Positions 44,524 through 53,392 of a stretch of DNA of 64,000 nucleotides are shown here, one piece after another (the stretch's first letter is position 1; every line of letters begins with the position of its first letter). This stretch comes from Acidobacteriaceae bacterium (GTDB lineage Bacteria > Acidobacteriota > Terriglobia > Terriglobales > Acidobacteriaceae). The notes beneath the pieces were generated by a model. The model was not told the DNA's origin. It did no database searches and saw only the letters and a list, made by a program, of their open reading frames with translations. Where the stretch lies: positions 1-64,000 of the forward strand of contig JASHPJ010000024.1 in assembly GCA_030038195.1 (NCBI GenBank), given 5' to 3'. A program made the position numbers and the translations under genes.

Positions 44524-46122
44524 TCACCATGGACCTTCGGAGCTCCTCCCCGCGGCCGGATTGACGTTGCGCGCGGACCCGCGCGACCAGAGCAGATAGA
44601 CAGGAATGCCCAGCAGGACCAGAACCAGTCCCGGCCATGTGTACTGTGGCTTGTATCGCAATAATACGATACAGATCCATGCGGCCATGACGATGTAAAG
44701 CGCCGGCAGCACCGGGTAGCCCAGCGCCTTGTAAGGACGCTGCGCGTCCGGCCGCCGGACACGCAGCACGAACAGGCAGGAGATGGTGAGGATATAAAAC
44801 ACCAGCTCGGCGAAGATGATGTAGTCGAGAAGCTGGCTATAGGTGCCCGAGACGCAGAGCAGCACTGTCCACGCTCCCTGGACCAGCAGCCCGGCCACCG
44901 GCGTCTTGTATTGCGGGTGCAGCCTGCCGACTGCTTTGAAGAAGAGGCCGTCCCGGCTCATGGCGTAAAAGACGCGCGCGCCCGCCAGCGTCATGCCGTT
45001 GGCGCAGCCAAACGTGGAGATGAGGATGGCCGCGGCCATCAGCATGGCGCCGCCGGAGTGGAAGATCTGGCCAAGCACGGCCGTGGCTACGCGGTCTTCA
45101 GAGGCGTACTGGATGCCGCGGGCCATTGCCGTTGCGCCATGGGGGGCGCCGTGCAGCGGCAGCACCAGCATGTAGCCGAGGGAGACGAAAAAGTAGACGG
45201 CCAGCACGAAGCCGGTGCCAAGGATCAGCGAGAGCGGCAGATTGCGGCGCGGATTCTTGATCTCGCCGGCGGTGAAAGTCACGTTGTTCCAGGCGTCGGC
45301 GGAGAACAGCGAGCCCACCTGGACGACGGCCAGGATCACCAGCAGATTGACCCACGCGGTGGGACCGCCGATGCCGACCTGCACGGCGTGAAGCGAGCGC
45401 CAGCCGGCGCCGCGCCAGAACTGGCCGAGGCCGGCGCCAAAGTTCGCCTGCCAGGCCGTCGCATGCACGCCTACCGTGAAGGCCAGCGCGATGAGCGCGG
45501 CCAGCGAGAGGGCCTTGGCCGAGGTGAAGATGTTCTGGATCAGCGCGCCGAGCTTGACGCCGAAGATATTGGCGATGGCCAGAAAGACCGCGACCGCGAT
45601 GCCGGCAAGATTGGCGGTGTTGACGCCGATCTCCATGTTGCCCAGCACCATGGGTCCCACGCGCCAGGCCGGAACGTGAGCGATGTGCCAGAGCCAGTGC
45701 GTGGTGGAGACCGACGGGAAAAAGACACCCAGGAATTTGCCGAAGGCGACGCAGACCGCAGCGATGGTGCCCGTCTGGATGACAAGAAAGAGAGTCCAGC
45801 CAAAGAGAAATCCCCACAGGGGGCCCAGCGACTCGCGCAGGTAGACGTACTGGCCGCCAGCGCGGGGCATCATGGCTGCCAGCTCGCCGTAGCTGAGCGC
45901 GCCGATGAGGGTCATCACCGCGGTGACCAGCCACGCACCCAGATAGAGCGCGGGCGAATCGACGCCACGGGCAATGTCAGCGTCCACGATATAGATGCCG
46001 GAGCCGATCATGGAGCCGATGACAATGGCCGTGGCGCTGAAGAGGCCGAGGGTCTGCACCAGCCGGGGCGCCTCGGCTGGCGTGTCGGGATCTGTGGCGG
46101 GGGCTTGGTCAGAGGTCAGCAC
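44524..46122 (-). CDS. APC-superfamily amino acid permease (LAT-like)
   Basis: This 532-residue transporter has about 12 helices. Motifs: SATAIVIGSMIGSGIYIVDA (TM1), YGELAAMMPRAGGQYVYLRE, and FSADAWNNVTFTAGEIKNPR (TM6 signature, as in the L-type/serine-threonine exchangers of the APC family), then MSRDGLFFKAVGRLHPQYKTP. The start codon at 46122 is GTG, and its ribosome site is weak (AGG about 15 bases upstream). It is the upstream partner of the CAT-like permease. The substrate is not deducible. Confidence 0.88.
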   Translation of the reverse strand: MLTSDQAPATDPDTPAEAPRLVQTLGLFSATAIVIGSMIGSGIYIVDADIARGVDSPALYLGAWLVTAVMTLIGALSYGELAAMMPRAGGQYVYLRESLGPLWGFLFGWTLFLVIQTGTIAAVCVAFGKFLGVFFPSVSTTHWLWHIAHVPAWRVGPMVLGNMEIGVNTANLAGIAVAVFLAIANIFGVKLGALIQNIFTSAKALSLAALIALAFTVGVHATAWQANFGAGLGQFWRGAGWRSLHAVQVGIGGPTAWVNLLVILAVVQVGSLFSADAWNNVTFTAGEIKNPRRNLPLSLILGTGFVLAVYFFVSLGYMLVLPLHGAPHGATAMARGIQYASEDRVATAVLGQIFHSGGAMLMAAAILISTFGCANGMTLAGARVFYAMSRDGLFFKAVGRLHPQYKTPVAGLLVQGAWTVLLCVSGTYSQLLDYIIFAELVFYILTISCLFVLRVRRPDAQRPYKALGYPVLPALYIVMAAWICIVLLRYKPQYTWPGLVLVLLGIPVYLLWSRGSARNVNPAAGRSSEGPW

Positions 46123-46200
46123 TTGAAGTGATTTTTACCTGAATCCCTTCGACTTGTCTTGGTTTTTCTCCGTGCCGCCGCCCGGCAAGAGCCGGCAGCG

Positions 46201-46842
46201 TTATCCCAGCTCCGCCAGCCAGCGGCGGAACTCGGCTGCGGGATCGGGTGTGCGGAAGATGGCCGCGGCGACGGCGACGGTGGTGGCTCCGGCGGCGAGG
46301 ACTTCCGGCGCGGTTTCAAGCGTGATGCCAGCGGCGGCGGTGAGGATCTTTTCCGGTCCGGCCTGCTGACGCAGGCGGCGGACGCCTGCGGGGCCAATCG
46401 GGGCCTTGCCGGTCTGCTTGGTCGTGGTGGGATAGACGGGGCCGACGGCGAGGTAGTCGGCGGGGGTGTCGAGGATGCCGGGCAGGAAGGCGTCGCTGCC
46501 GCCGAAGGTGCCTACGATGCGCGCCGGGCCGAGGAGCTGACGGGCCTCGGCTGCAGGCATGTCTCCGGTATCGACATGAACCCCATCAAAGCCTGACTGC
46601 TCAACCAGATCAGCACAATCATCGAGAATCAGCTTGATGTTTGGGCCGGGCATTGCCGCGCGTAAGACGGCTGCGTCAGAGAGGATTTCCGCATCGGAGC
46701 CGTTCTTGTTGCGGTATTCGAGCAGCGTGACGCCGGCTGCGGCCAGCTCGCTGCCCAGGCGATGGAGGAACTCGGCACGGCCGACAGCGGGAAGGATGGA
46801 GGAGTCGAGGATGGGATATATCTTGGGAAATTGAAAGGTCAT
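46201..46842 (-). CDS. thiE: Thiamine-phosphate synthase
   Basis: This 213-residue TIM-barrel enzyme joins HMP-pyrophosphate to thiazole phosphate. Motifs: LLEYRNKNGSDAEIL (the family usually has Q-x-R-x-K), LILDDCADLVEQSGFDGVHV, ADYLAVGPVYPTTTKQTGK and ITLETAPEVLAAGATTVAVA. The first lysine/arginine site is written EYRNKN rather than QLRxK, as in a divergent ThiE group. No TPP riboswitch pattern was recognised upstream. Monocistronic. Confidence 0.85.
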   Translation of the reverse strand: MTFQFPKIYPILDSSILPAVGRAEFLHRLGSELAAAGVTLLEYRNKNGSDAEILSDAAVLRAAMPGPNIKLILDDCADLVEQSGFDGVHVDTGDMPAAEARQLLGPARIVGTFGGSDAFLPGILDTPADYLAVGPVYPTTTKQTGKAPIGPAGVRRLRQQAGPEKILTAAAGITLETAPEVLAAGATTVAVAAAIFRTPDPAAEFRRWLAELG

Positions 46843-46898
46843 GACTCAAGGTTAAAGCGTTTTCGCTTCACATGTTGACATCTTTGGAGCCATTAAAG

Positions 46899-46925
46899 GC
46901 GGCTTTTTCATGAGGAAAAAGCCGC
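46899..46925 (-). terminator. Hairpin between the DinB gene and thiE
   Basis: GCGGCTTTTT-CATGAGG-AAAAAGCCGC, a ten-pair stem with an A/T inner half. On the minus strand it is followed by CTTTAATGG. It likely ends the DinB transcript. Confidence 0.6.
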
Positions 46926-47077
46926 TCGGCCTTGTACATTCCGTTCAGAGCAGAATCGAAAACGCTGTAGACGACGGGGCTGTGCGTCTCGGCCCTCGCC
47001 GCAGAAATCCGCCGCAGCGGACGAAAGAACGGAGCACGGAGGTTCTTTCCTGATCCCTGATCCCTATTCCCTGCCTT

Positions 47078-47581
47078 TTACATTTCGTCGGCCGAGGGGC
47101 CGTAGACGCCGGGCAGCTTTCCGCCCAGGATGCGGACGTACACCCCAAGCTGCGCGCGGTGATGGATGGTGTGATCGATAACCCAGTTGCGCCAGACGGA
47201 GTACTTTGACTCGTCGATCCACACCTGGTCACCCACGCCGAACTTCCAGTTGGTCTCCCACTGGGCAGGGTTGAAGGCGGCTAGCGCGGCCTTGGCCTTG
47301 GCGGCATCCGCGTCGAATTTTTCGAGCAGCGCGGCGGTAGAGGCCGGAATGTACGGCTCGAACTTGTGGCCGGCGGGAAAGATGAGGGCATCGCTGGTGA
47401 GCGTGTGATTGGCCCAGTCGGTGAGAGTCTCGGCGGTGTGGCCAGCCAGGCGGCCCAGGCTCATCGACTTGGGGCTGGGCTTGAAGGTGAAGTCGGCGTC
47501 AGCGGGGATGGCGGCGAGGATCTTGCGTGTCTTTTCGATCTCGGTGCCATATTCGGCGATGAGTTCTTTTTGAATATCCAT
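47078..47581 (-). CDS. DinB-family protein
   Basis: This 167-residue four-helix protein of the DinB/YfiT metal-dependent hydrolase-like superfamily has the His ligands that usually bind a divalent metal: SLGRLAGHTAETLTDW in helix 2 and NWVIDHTIHHRAQLGVYVR in helix 4. Members include thiol transferases using bacillithiol or mycothiol, but others have no known role. The start at 47581 has AAGGAGGAG upstream. It is worth noting that the window also encodes a bacilliredoxin. Confidence 0.83.
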   Translation of the reverse strand: MDIQKELIAEYGTEIEKTRKILAAIPADADFTFKPSPKSMSLGRLAGHTAETLTDWANHTLTSDALIFPAGHKFEPYIPASTAALLEKFDADAAKAKAALAAFNPAQWETNWKFGVGDQVWIDESKYSVWRNWVIDHTIHHRAQLGVYVRILGGKLPGVYGPSADEM

Positions 47582-47716
47582 ACATCTCCTCCTTGTGTTG
47601 CGAAGCAAGGATAGCCGAAGCTGGCGGAAAAAGCGAATAAAAAACGAAAATATCCGATAAATTCTTTCGAAGGCGTTATACGGGCTGGTCTTCCACTTTC
47701 ACTATTGCCTTGGGCG

Positions 47717-50068
47717 CTATTGCTTGGGTGGCGCAAACGCTATGTACTCGCCGCCCACGGGTCCCTTGGGGTCGCGGCCACCGCTGGCAGCAATGACTAC
47801 GTACTGGCGGCCATCCACCATGTAGGTAGATGGCGTAGCGATGCCGGCGAAGGGCAGCTCGGTTTCCCACAGCAGCCTGCCGGTGCGGCTGTCAAAGGCG
47901 TGAAACTCGCGGTCGTAGACGGTGGCGCCGATGAAGAGCACGCCGCCGGCGGTGACGATCGGTCCGCCGTAAAGCTCGGAACCGGTGTTCTTCATGCCCT
48001 GCTTGGCAAGCTCGGGATATTCGCCGAGCGGAATCTGCCAGAGATATTTGCCGGTTTTCAGGTCGAGCGCGCTCAGGGTGCCCCAGGGCGGCGCGATGGC
48101 CGGGTAGCCGTCGGGGTCGAGGAACTTGCGGTAGCCGGTGAAGACGTATTCGGGCGGCTGCTTTTCACCGGCCGCCGACTGCGTCGCGGCTACGCCGAGA
48201 TAGCGCAGCAGTGCGTCCAACTCCGGCCCCTGTACATCAGGCACCGGCGGCATGCGTCCTTTGCCGTTGTGAATCATCGCGACGATCTGCGCCGTGCTCA
48301 TGCGGCTGCCCACGCCGAGCAACATGGGAAACGACGGCGGAATGCCCTCCAGATGGTCGCCGTGGCAGATGGCGCAATGATCCGCGTAGACCCTGGCGCC
48401 GACCGGATTGTACGATGCCCGCTCTCCTTGTCCCGGAACCGAGGCCATCTCCTTGCCCGCGCCTGCCGCGGCTGGCGTGCGCAGGTAGTCGAGCAGCGCG
48501 TTCAGCTTTGCGTCGTCGATGTTGGGAAAGGACGGCATGCGTCCGCCGCCATGGCGCACCGTGTCTGCAATTTTGGCCGCGCCCAGCCGCTGCACCACAT
48601 CGACCAGCGACGGAAACGCAGGCGGCGAGCCGGCGCGGTTCACTCCGTGGCAAACGGCGCACTGCTGCAGATAGAGTTGCTCGCCGGGGCTGCTGCTGCG
48701 GGCGGCGGGCGTGAGGCCACCGAGCCAAGCCATCGCGGTTGAGCCCACGTAGAGCGTGTCGGTGGCGGGATCGATGGCCGGGCCGCTCCACTCGCCGCCG
48801 CCGTCAAAGCCGGGAAAGACGACCGTCTGCTGGCCAACGGCCATGGGATAGAACTGACCGTTGCTGCGCAGCGCGGCGAACTCCTTCTCTGCCCATGCGT
48901 GGGCCTGCGGCGTGCGGTTGGTGAGCATGCCGGCGGTGAGTTTCTGCGGCGCAAAAGGCAAAGGCCAGTCGGGCGCGGGCTGGGTGGGCGACGTGACTTC
49001 GCCGGGAACGGTACTGGCTGCGTAAGGATGCTCGTGGATGGGAAAGAGCGGCTTGCCGGTGAGCCGGTCAAAGAGGTAGACGTAAGCCTGCTTGGTGATC
49101 TGGGCCAGCGCCTCGGTCGTCTTGCCGTTGACCTGCACCGTGTAAAGCGCCGGCGGCGAGGGAAAATCGCGGTCCCAGAGGTCGTGATGCACGCCCTGAA
49201 AGTGCCACAGCAGCTTGCCGGTGGCGGCGTCGAGCGCCAGCAGCGTGTCGGCGTAGAGATCATCGCCCACGCGGTCGCCGCCGTAGAAATCCATCACCGC
49301 CGAGCCGGTGGGCACGTAGACGATGCCGCACCCGGCGTCCAGCACCATGCCGGCCCAGTTGTTGGCTGCGCCGGCGGTCTTCCATGCATCGGGAGGCCAC
49401 GTCTCGTAGCCTGGCTCGCCGGGATGCGGAATAGTGTGGAACGTCCAGCGCAGCGCGCCAGTGCGCACGTCGTAGGCGCGGATGTCGCCGGGGGGCGCGG
49501 GATGCGTTTCCGGATTGCGGCCGCCCACGACGATCAGGTCTTTGTAGATGACGCCCGGCGTGGTGAGCGCGATGGACTGCTCCTCGTAGTTGCCGCGCAG
49601 ATTTTTGCGCAGGTCGATGCGGCCCTCCTCGCCGAAGCTCGCAATGGGCTTGCCAGTCTCGGCGTCGAGGCAGTAGAGAAAGTTCATGACGCCGGCAAAG
49701 ATGCGCGGATGTCCGTCGCCGGGCCAGTAAGTGACGCCACGCGACGGCTGGGTGGCGTGAATGCCGGAGTCGAACTTCCACTTCAGCTTGCCGGTAGCGG
49801 CATCCAGCGCGATGACCTTCTGGCTCGCCGTGTAGGCATAGAGCGTGCGGCCCACGATGAGCGGATTGGTTTCGAGGTTGCCTTTTTCACCGGTGTCGAA
49901 GGTCCACGCAACTTTGAGCGCGTGCACGTTGGCGCGGTCGATCTGCGCGAGGTGCGAGTAGTGGTCGCCGTCCTGGCCGCCGTCATAGGCTGGCCAGCTT
50001 ATGGAGCGCTGTGCCGCACAGGTTGCGGTCAGCAGGCAAGCCAGCAAACAATTGCGAAAAAGTGCCAT
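47717..50068 (-). CDS. PQQ-type propeller protein with two inserted cytochrome c domains
   Basis: This 783-residue periplasmic protein has a short signal (MALFRNCLLACLLTATCAA). Residues 20-465 hold PQQ-propeller blades (LKVAWTFDTGEKGN, LDAATGKLKWKFDSG, GALRWTFHTIPH, LDAATGKLLWHFQGVHHDLW), as in membrane-free glucose or alcohol dehydrogenases. Two heme c motifs follow: CAVCH (about 470) and CAICH (about 565), each with a GxMP-type Met (GGRMPSFP, KGRMPPVP). The propeller then resumes at about 640-783 (LDLKTGKYLWQIPLGEYPE; FDSRTGRLLWETELP). It probably oxidises a sugar or alcohol and passes electrons through the hemes. It is 20 bases from a multicopper oxidase gene on the same strand. Confidence 0.85.
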   Translation of the reverse strand: MALFRNCLLACLLTATCAAQRSISWPAYDGGQDGDHYSHLAQIDRANVHALKVAWTFDTGEKGNLETNPLIVGRTLYAYTASQKVIALDAATGKLKWKFDSGIHATQPSRGVTYWPGDGHPRIFAGVMNFLYCLDAETGKPIASFGEEGRIDLRKNLRGNYEEQSIALTTPGVIYKDLIVVGGRNPETHPAPPGDIRAYDVRTGALRWTFHTIPHPGEPGYETWPPDAWKTAGAANNWAGMVLDAGCGIVYVPTGSAVMDFYGGDRVGDDLYADTLLALDAATGKLLWHFQGVHHDLWDRDFPSPPALYTVQVNGKTTEALAQITKQAYVYLFDRLTGKPLFPIHEHPYAASTVPGEVTSPTQPAPDWPLPFAPQKLTAGMLTNRTPQAHAWAEKEFAALRSNGQFYPMAVGQQTVVFPGFDGGGEWSGPAIDPATDTLYVGSTAMAWLGGLTPAARSSSPGEQLYLQQCAVCHGVNRAGSPPAFPSLVDVVQRLGAAKIADTVRHGGGRMPSFPNIDDAKLNALLDYLRTPAAAGAGKEMASVPGQGERASYNPVGARVYADHCAICHGDHLEGIPPSFPMLLGVGSRMSTAQIVAMIHNGKGRMPPVPDVQGPELDALLRYLGVAATQSAAGEKQPPEYVFTGYRKFLDPDGYPAIAPPWGTLSALDLKTGKYLWQIPLGEYPELAKQGMKNTGSELYGGPIVTAGGVLFIGATVYDREFHAFDSRTGRLLWETELPFAGIATPSTYMVDGRQYVVIAASGGRDPKGPVGGEYIAFAPPKQ

Positions 50069-50088
50069 CCAGCCCGGTTCTCGTTTTC

Positions 50089-51519
50089 CTATGCGGTGTA
50101 CTTGATGATGGTCATGAAGCCGAAGTCCATGTGCAACTGCTGGTGACAATGGAAGAGCGTGTCGCCGGGATTGTCGGCGACGAAGTCGACAGCCACGGTT
50201 TGCAGCGGCATGATGTTGATGACATCTTTGCGCAGGCCGCTCATCGGCGTTTGATCGATCTGCGCCACTTCAAAGGTGTGGCGATGGAGATGGACCGGAT
50301 GCTGGTCGCCGCTGCCGTTACGCAGAATGAGCCGGTAGCGCTTGCCGGCCTGCACCTTGACCGGGTCCACGTCGGGCCATGACTGGTTGTTGATGGTCCA
50401 GGTGTCGAACTGCGAGCCGTTCAAGGGGCCGATGTCGCGGAAGGTAAGAGTCACGGTCTCGTCGGGCGCAGCCGCCGGAGCGGTTGAAGCAAATTGCGCA
50501 TAATCCCACGCCGCAGATGCGGGATCGGTCCAGCGGGGAGGGCCGGATTGGCCCGCGTATTCGACAACGACGCCAAGGCCCATCTTGCGCGCATCGGCCA
50601 ACGTGGAGCCAAGCACCCAGACGCCGGGCTGGTTCATCTCAACGATGGCGTCTATGCGCTCGGCGACGGCGACGGAAAGCACTTCAACTGATTTCGGATT
50701 CGGCACCGGGTTGCCGTCCATGGCGATCACTTGAAAGGCGTGGCCGGGCAGCGCCAGCACCACGTTCTCCGTGGCGCTGGCGTTGAGCAGATGCATCAGC
50801 ACGCGCTGCCCCGGCTTGACGCGGATGGGCTCGCCCGCGCCCAGCATGTGCTGGTTGATGGTGGCGTACTTGTAGCCGACATCGGAACCGGCCGTCAGCG
50901 GCTGATTGGCCGAGCTGGCGCGCATCGTCTCCACCATGGAAACAAACGACGGCCCCCAGTGGTGCATCGCCAGAAAGACTTCCTGGTCGTAGTCGCCCGG
51001 CGCGGATTTGCCTTCAACCATCAGAAAGCCGAACTGGCCGGTGTAGGTGCTGCGCGCCAGGTCGCTGCCCGCGCCGGCGTGGGTATGGTACCAGCGCGTG
51101 CCCGCGGGCCTGGGCGTGTAGGTGTAGCGCAGATGACCGCCAGGAGAGATCATCGGCGAGCCTTCTTCCATGGCGCCGTCGTTGAGCGAGTCGATCTGCA
51201 GCCCGTGCCAGTGCACGATGTCGGGGTTGGCGCTGGAGTTGGTCACATCGATGTGAACCGGAACGCCCCCGCGTAGACGGAGAATCGGGCCCGGAACCTG
51301 TCCGTTGTAGGCGACGGTCTTTACCGTGACACCGGGACCGATCTCAAGATCGAGGGGCGCAATATCGAGCGTGTAATCGGCCTTGGCAACTTTTTCAGCG
51401 GCAGCGCCGATGCCGGCCAGAGAGCGCGCGGGAAGAGATGCAGCGGCAAACGCGCCCCCAAGCGCCATGCCGCCGTTGCGTAGAAAAGTCCTGCGCACGA
51501 TGTTTTGACCAGAGCCCAA
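50089..51519 (-). CDS. Tat-exported multicopper oxidase
   Basis: This 476-residue copper enzyme has a Tat signal (VRRTFLRNGGMALGGAF) and three cupredoxin domains. The four copper motifs are HWHG, WYHTHAG, HPVHLHRH and FHCHQQLHMDFGFM, the last with the type 1 Met. It most resembles CopA/laccase-like oxidases; the substrate could be Cu+, a metal ion or a phenol. The first codon read is a TTG at 51519, supported by GGGGGAGG nine bases upstream. It is directly upstream of the PQQ-cytochrome protein gene on the same strand, so they are likely one operon. Confidence 0.88.
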   Translation of the reverse strand: MGSGQNIVRRTFLRNGGMALGGAFAAASLPARSLAGIGAAAEKVAKADYTLDIAPLDLEIGPGVTVKTVAYNGQVPGPILRLRGGVPVHIDVTNSSANPDIVHWHGLQIDSLNDGAMEEGSPMISPGGHLRYTYTPRPAGTRWYHTHAGAGSDLARSTYTGQFGFLMVEGKSAPGDYDQEVFLAMHHWGPSFVSMVETMRASSANQPLTAGSDVGYKYATINQHMLGAGEPIRVKPGQRVLMHLLNASATENVVLALPGHAFQVIAMDGNPVPNPKSVEVLSVAVAERIDAIVEMNQPGVWVLGSTLADARKMGLGVVVEYAGQSGPPRWTDPASAAWDYAQFASTAPAAAPDETVTLTFRDIGPLNGSQFDTWTINNQSWPDVDPVKVQAGKRYRLILRNGSGDQHPVHLHRHTFEVAQIDQTPMSGLRKDVINIMPLQTVAVDFVADNPGDTLFHCHQQLHMDFGFMTIIKYTA

Positions 51520-51975
51520 TGTTTCGCGCCTCCCCCATGACTTCGACTTGAATCGAAGCGATTGTTACATATGGATGCGCGGGTGGGAAAGTGCGGGCAG
51601 GGGCGAGGCTGTGCCTTGGTACGATGTGGATTGATTGGGGGTTGGGTCTGGGCCTGAAGGCCCTGTCTCTATTTTGATGCGGCAAATTCAGTGGCCTGAA
51701 GGCCACTGCTCCCTCCGGTGTGGTATCTGGGCTCAGCAGAGAACCTGTCGTAGTGTCCTATTTCTGAAGTTCATGACATAAATACCGCTGTCATTCTGAG
51801 CGAGAGTCGCCGCGGCGACCGGAGTCGAGGGAACTGCGGTTGCTTTTCGTAAATTATGCAGGAACTTCAGACTCAGGACACTAGTCCCTGCGGGATGCTT
51901 GGGTCACTCGATCGACTTTTTCAGCAAGCCCTTTCAAAGCTCTTGCCTTTGCCCGGATGGGCTTTTAGACAGGCT
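51520..51975. other. Intergenic region with MITE family A copy 4
   Basis: It contains GGCCTGAAGGCCAC palindromes (51655-51700), a MITE at 51751-51883, and a family F right end (TTTTAGACAGGCTCTAAA) at 51966-51983 overlapping the MCE gene end. No gene. Confidence 0.5.
51751..51883 (+). mobile_element. MITE family A, copy 4
   Basis: Starts TAGTGTCCTATTTCTGAAGT and ends AACTTCAGACTCAGGACACT-A, a 133-base element with imperfect inverted ends. The inside has TAAATACCGCTGTCATTCTG and CGCCGCGGCG. It is the shortest family A copy in the window. Confidence 0.8.
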
Positions 51976-53052
51976 CTAAAACAGCTTCAACTGCACCGTC
52001 AGGTACTTCTTCGGGTTGGCGCGGAAGGCTTCCAGCAGGTTGCGCGTCTGTGTCAGCGTGTTGTTAGTGTTGTCGTAGAGCGAGCGGTTGGTGAATAGCT
52101 GGCCCATGGTGCCCTGGCCCTCGTGGATGCCCTTGAGAATCGCGTCAAGGTTGTTCACCGTGTCCTGCATCTTTTCGGCGAAGACGGGGTCTTTGGCCAG
52201 CTTGCCCAGCGCGCCATGGCCGGCGTTGATCTGCGCCACGAGCTGGTTGGTGTTGGCCAGCGTAGAGTTGAGATTGTCGTAAAGGGTCTCGTCTTTCAGC
52301 AGCTTGCCCGCCGTGCCCTTGCCCTCGTTGAGCGCGGTCGTGATCTGGTCAAGCTTGTCGATAGCCGAATCGGCCCGCTGGTACAGCGTATCGTCGGTCA
52401 TCAGCTTGCCTAGCGAGCCCTTGCCTTCCGCTATGGACTGGGTGATGGTCTGCAGGTTGGTGGCGATGGCCACAAAGCGGTTGGCAAAAACCGGATCGTT
52501 GATGAGCTTTCCAATGGTGCCGCGGCCTGAGTTGATGGAATCGAGCAGCGTGTTCACCTTGGTCAACGTGGCCTGGATCTGCTGGATCGATACTTGGCTG
52601 CTGTTGATTACGTCCTGGATGGTGGGCGATCCGGAGGCTTTCAGCTCGGAGCGGTCCGGCGGCGGCGGACCGGTGGCGTGGGTGGAGTCGATGTCGACAA
52701 AGCTGTCGCCCAGAACGCCGGCCTGGGTGATTCCGGCCGTCGAATCCGCGTGGAGGCCGTTTATGTACTCGCGCCCGATTTCCATGGTGACCTCGACCGG
52801 GTAGGGTTGCCGCGCCGGCACCACGCGAATGTGGCGCACGTTGCCGATGGTGACGCCTTCGAGCGTGACCGGCGCCCCGGTCTTGAGCCCGGACGCATTC
52901 TCAAAGTAGCAGCGCAGGTAGAGCTTCTTGGCGAACAGCCCGCCGGTCGAGCCGGACATCAGAAAGACCAGTCCCACCAGCACGGCCATGGCGACCACCA
53001 CCAGTGCTCCCACCCTGAGTTGTGACCACTGAATCTCTTTGCGGCTTGGCAC
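51976..53052 (-). CDS. MCE/MlaD-family protein with five 34-residue repeats
   Basis: This 358-residue protein is anchored by one N-terminal membrane helix (12-33) with an MCE domain (40-130; LKTGAPVTLEGVTIGNV, GLHADSTAGITQAGVLGDSF). MCE proteins bind lipid and act in phospholipid transport between membranes. After it, five units begin with GxGTxGKL-like words at residues 176, 210, 244, 278 and 312, exactly 34 residues apart, each with predicted helix between. No mlaE or mlaF gene adjoins it. GTG start at 53052 with AGAGGGGTG upstream. Confidence 0.85.
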   Translation of the reverse strand: MPSRKEIQWSQLRVGALVVVAMAVLVGLVFLMSGSTGGLFAKKLYLRCYFENASGLKTGAPVTLEGVTIGNVRHIRVVPARQPYPVEVTMEIGREYINGLHADSTAGITQAGVLGDSFVDIDSTHATGPPPPDRSELKASGSPTIQDVINSSQVSIQQIQATLTKVNTLLDSINSGRGTIGKLINDPVFANRFVAIATNLQTITQSIAEGKGSLGKLMTDDTLYQRADSAIDKLDQITTALNEGKGTAGKLLKDETLYDNLNSTLANTNQLVAQINAGHGALGKLAKDPVFAEKMQDTVNNLDAILKGIHEGQGTMGQLFTNRSLYDNTNNTLTQTRNLLEAFRANPKKYLTVQLKLF

Positions 53053-53392
53053 GTCACCCCTCTTGCTGAAATTCTGCGCTCCAGAAAGCAGGCAAAAGCT
53101 GGGAGTTCTTCTCAGGAAGCTCTGATTCAGTCACCGTTTTGGAAGGGCACGGCTTCGAGTCTGCCCTGAGGTTGTCGAAGGGTGCCGTAAGTGCCGCAAA
53201 ATGAGCGGAGCTTGAGCCCCTGAGGGACGAGTGAGTGACTGGACCAGAGCTTCCCTAAGAATCCTAGAAATCTTGGATGCCCGGCGCGCCTGTTTGGTCG
53301 CGCAGGCCCTGCCGCCGCCAACCGCTCTAAGCCCGTTCGTTCAAACTGGTTTCGAGGCAACCGACGCCTTGAGAATAGCAGACCGGACCGGC
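53053..53392. other. Intergenic region with MITE-like element E
   Basis: It lies between the acpS stop and the MCE start on the minus strand. It holds the element at 53115-53254 and otherwise nothing recognisable. Confidence 0.5.
53115..53254. mobile_element. MITE-like element, family E
   Basis: A 140-base element with about 20-base inverted ends: GGAAGCTCTGATTCAGTCAC at the left and GTGACTGGACCAGAGCTTCC at the right. The inside has GGCACGGCTTCGAGTCTGCC and CCTGAGGTTGTCGAAGGGTG words. A matching single end is at 27018-27038. No coding capacity. Confidence 0.75.

Noticed and set aside
42981..46122. The two APC permeases and the enolase-superfamily gene as one catabolic cluster
   Set aside because: The enzyme converges on the permeases from the other strand, and no shared substrate can be inferred.
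46843..47077. TPP riboswitch before thiE, and a TTGACA at 46876
   Set aside because: No TPP consensus is present on the minus strand. The TTGACA points the wrong way and has no -10 box.
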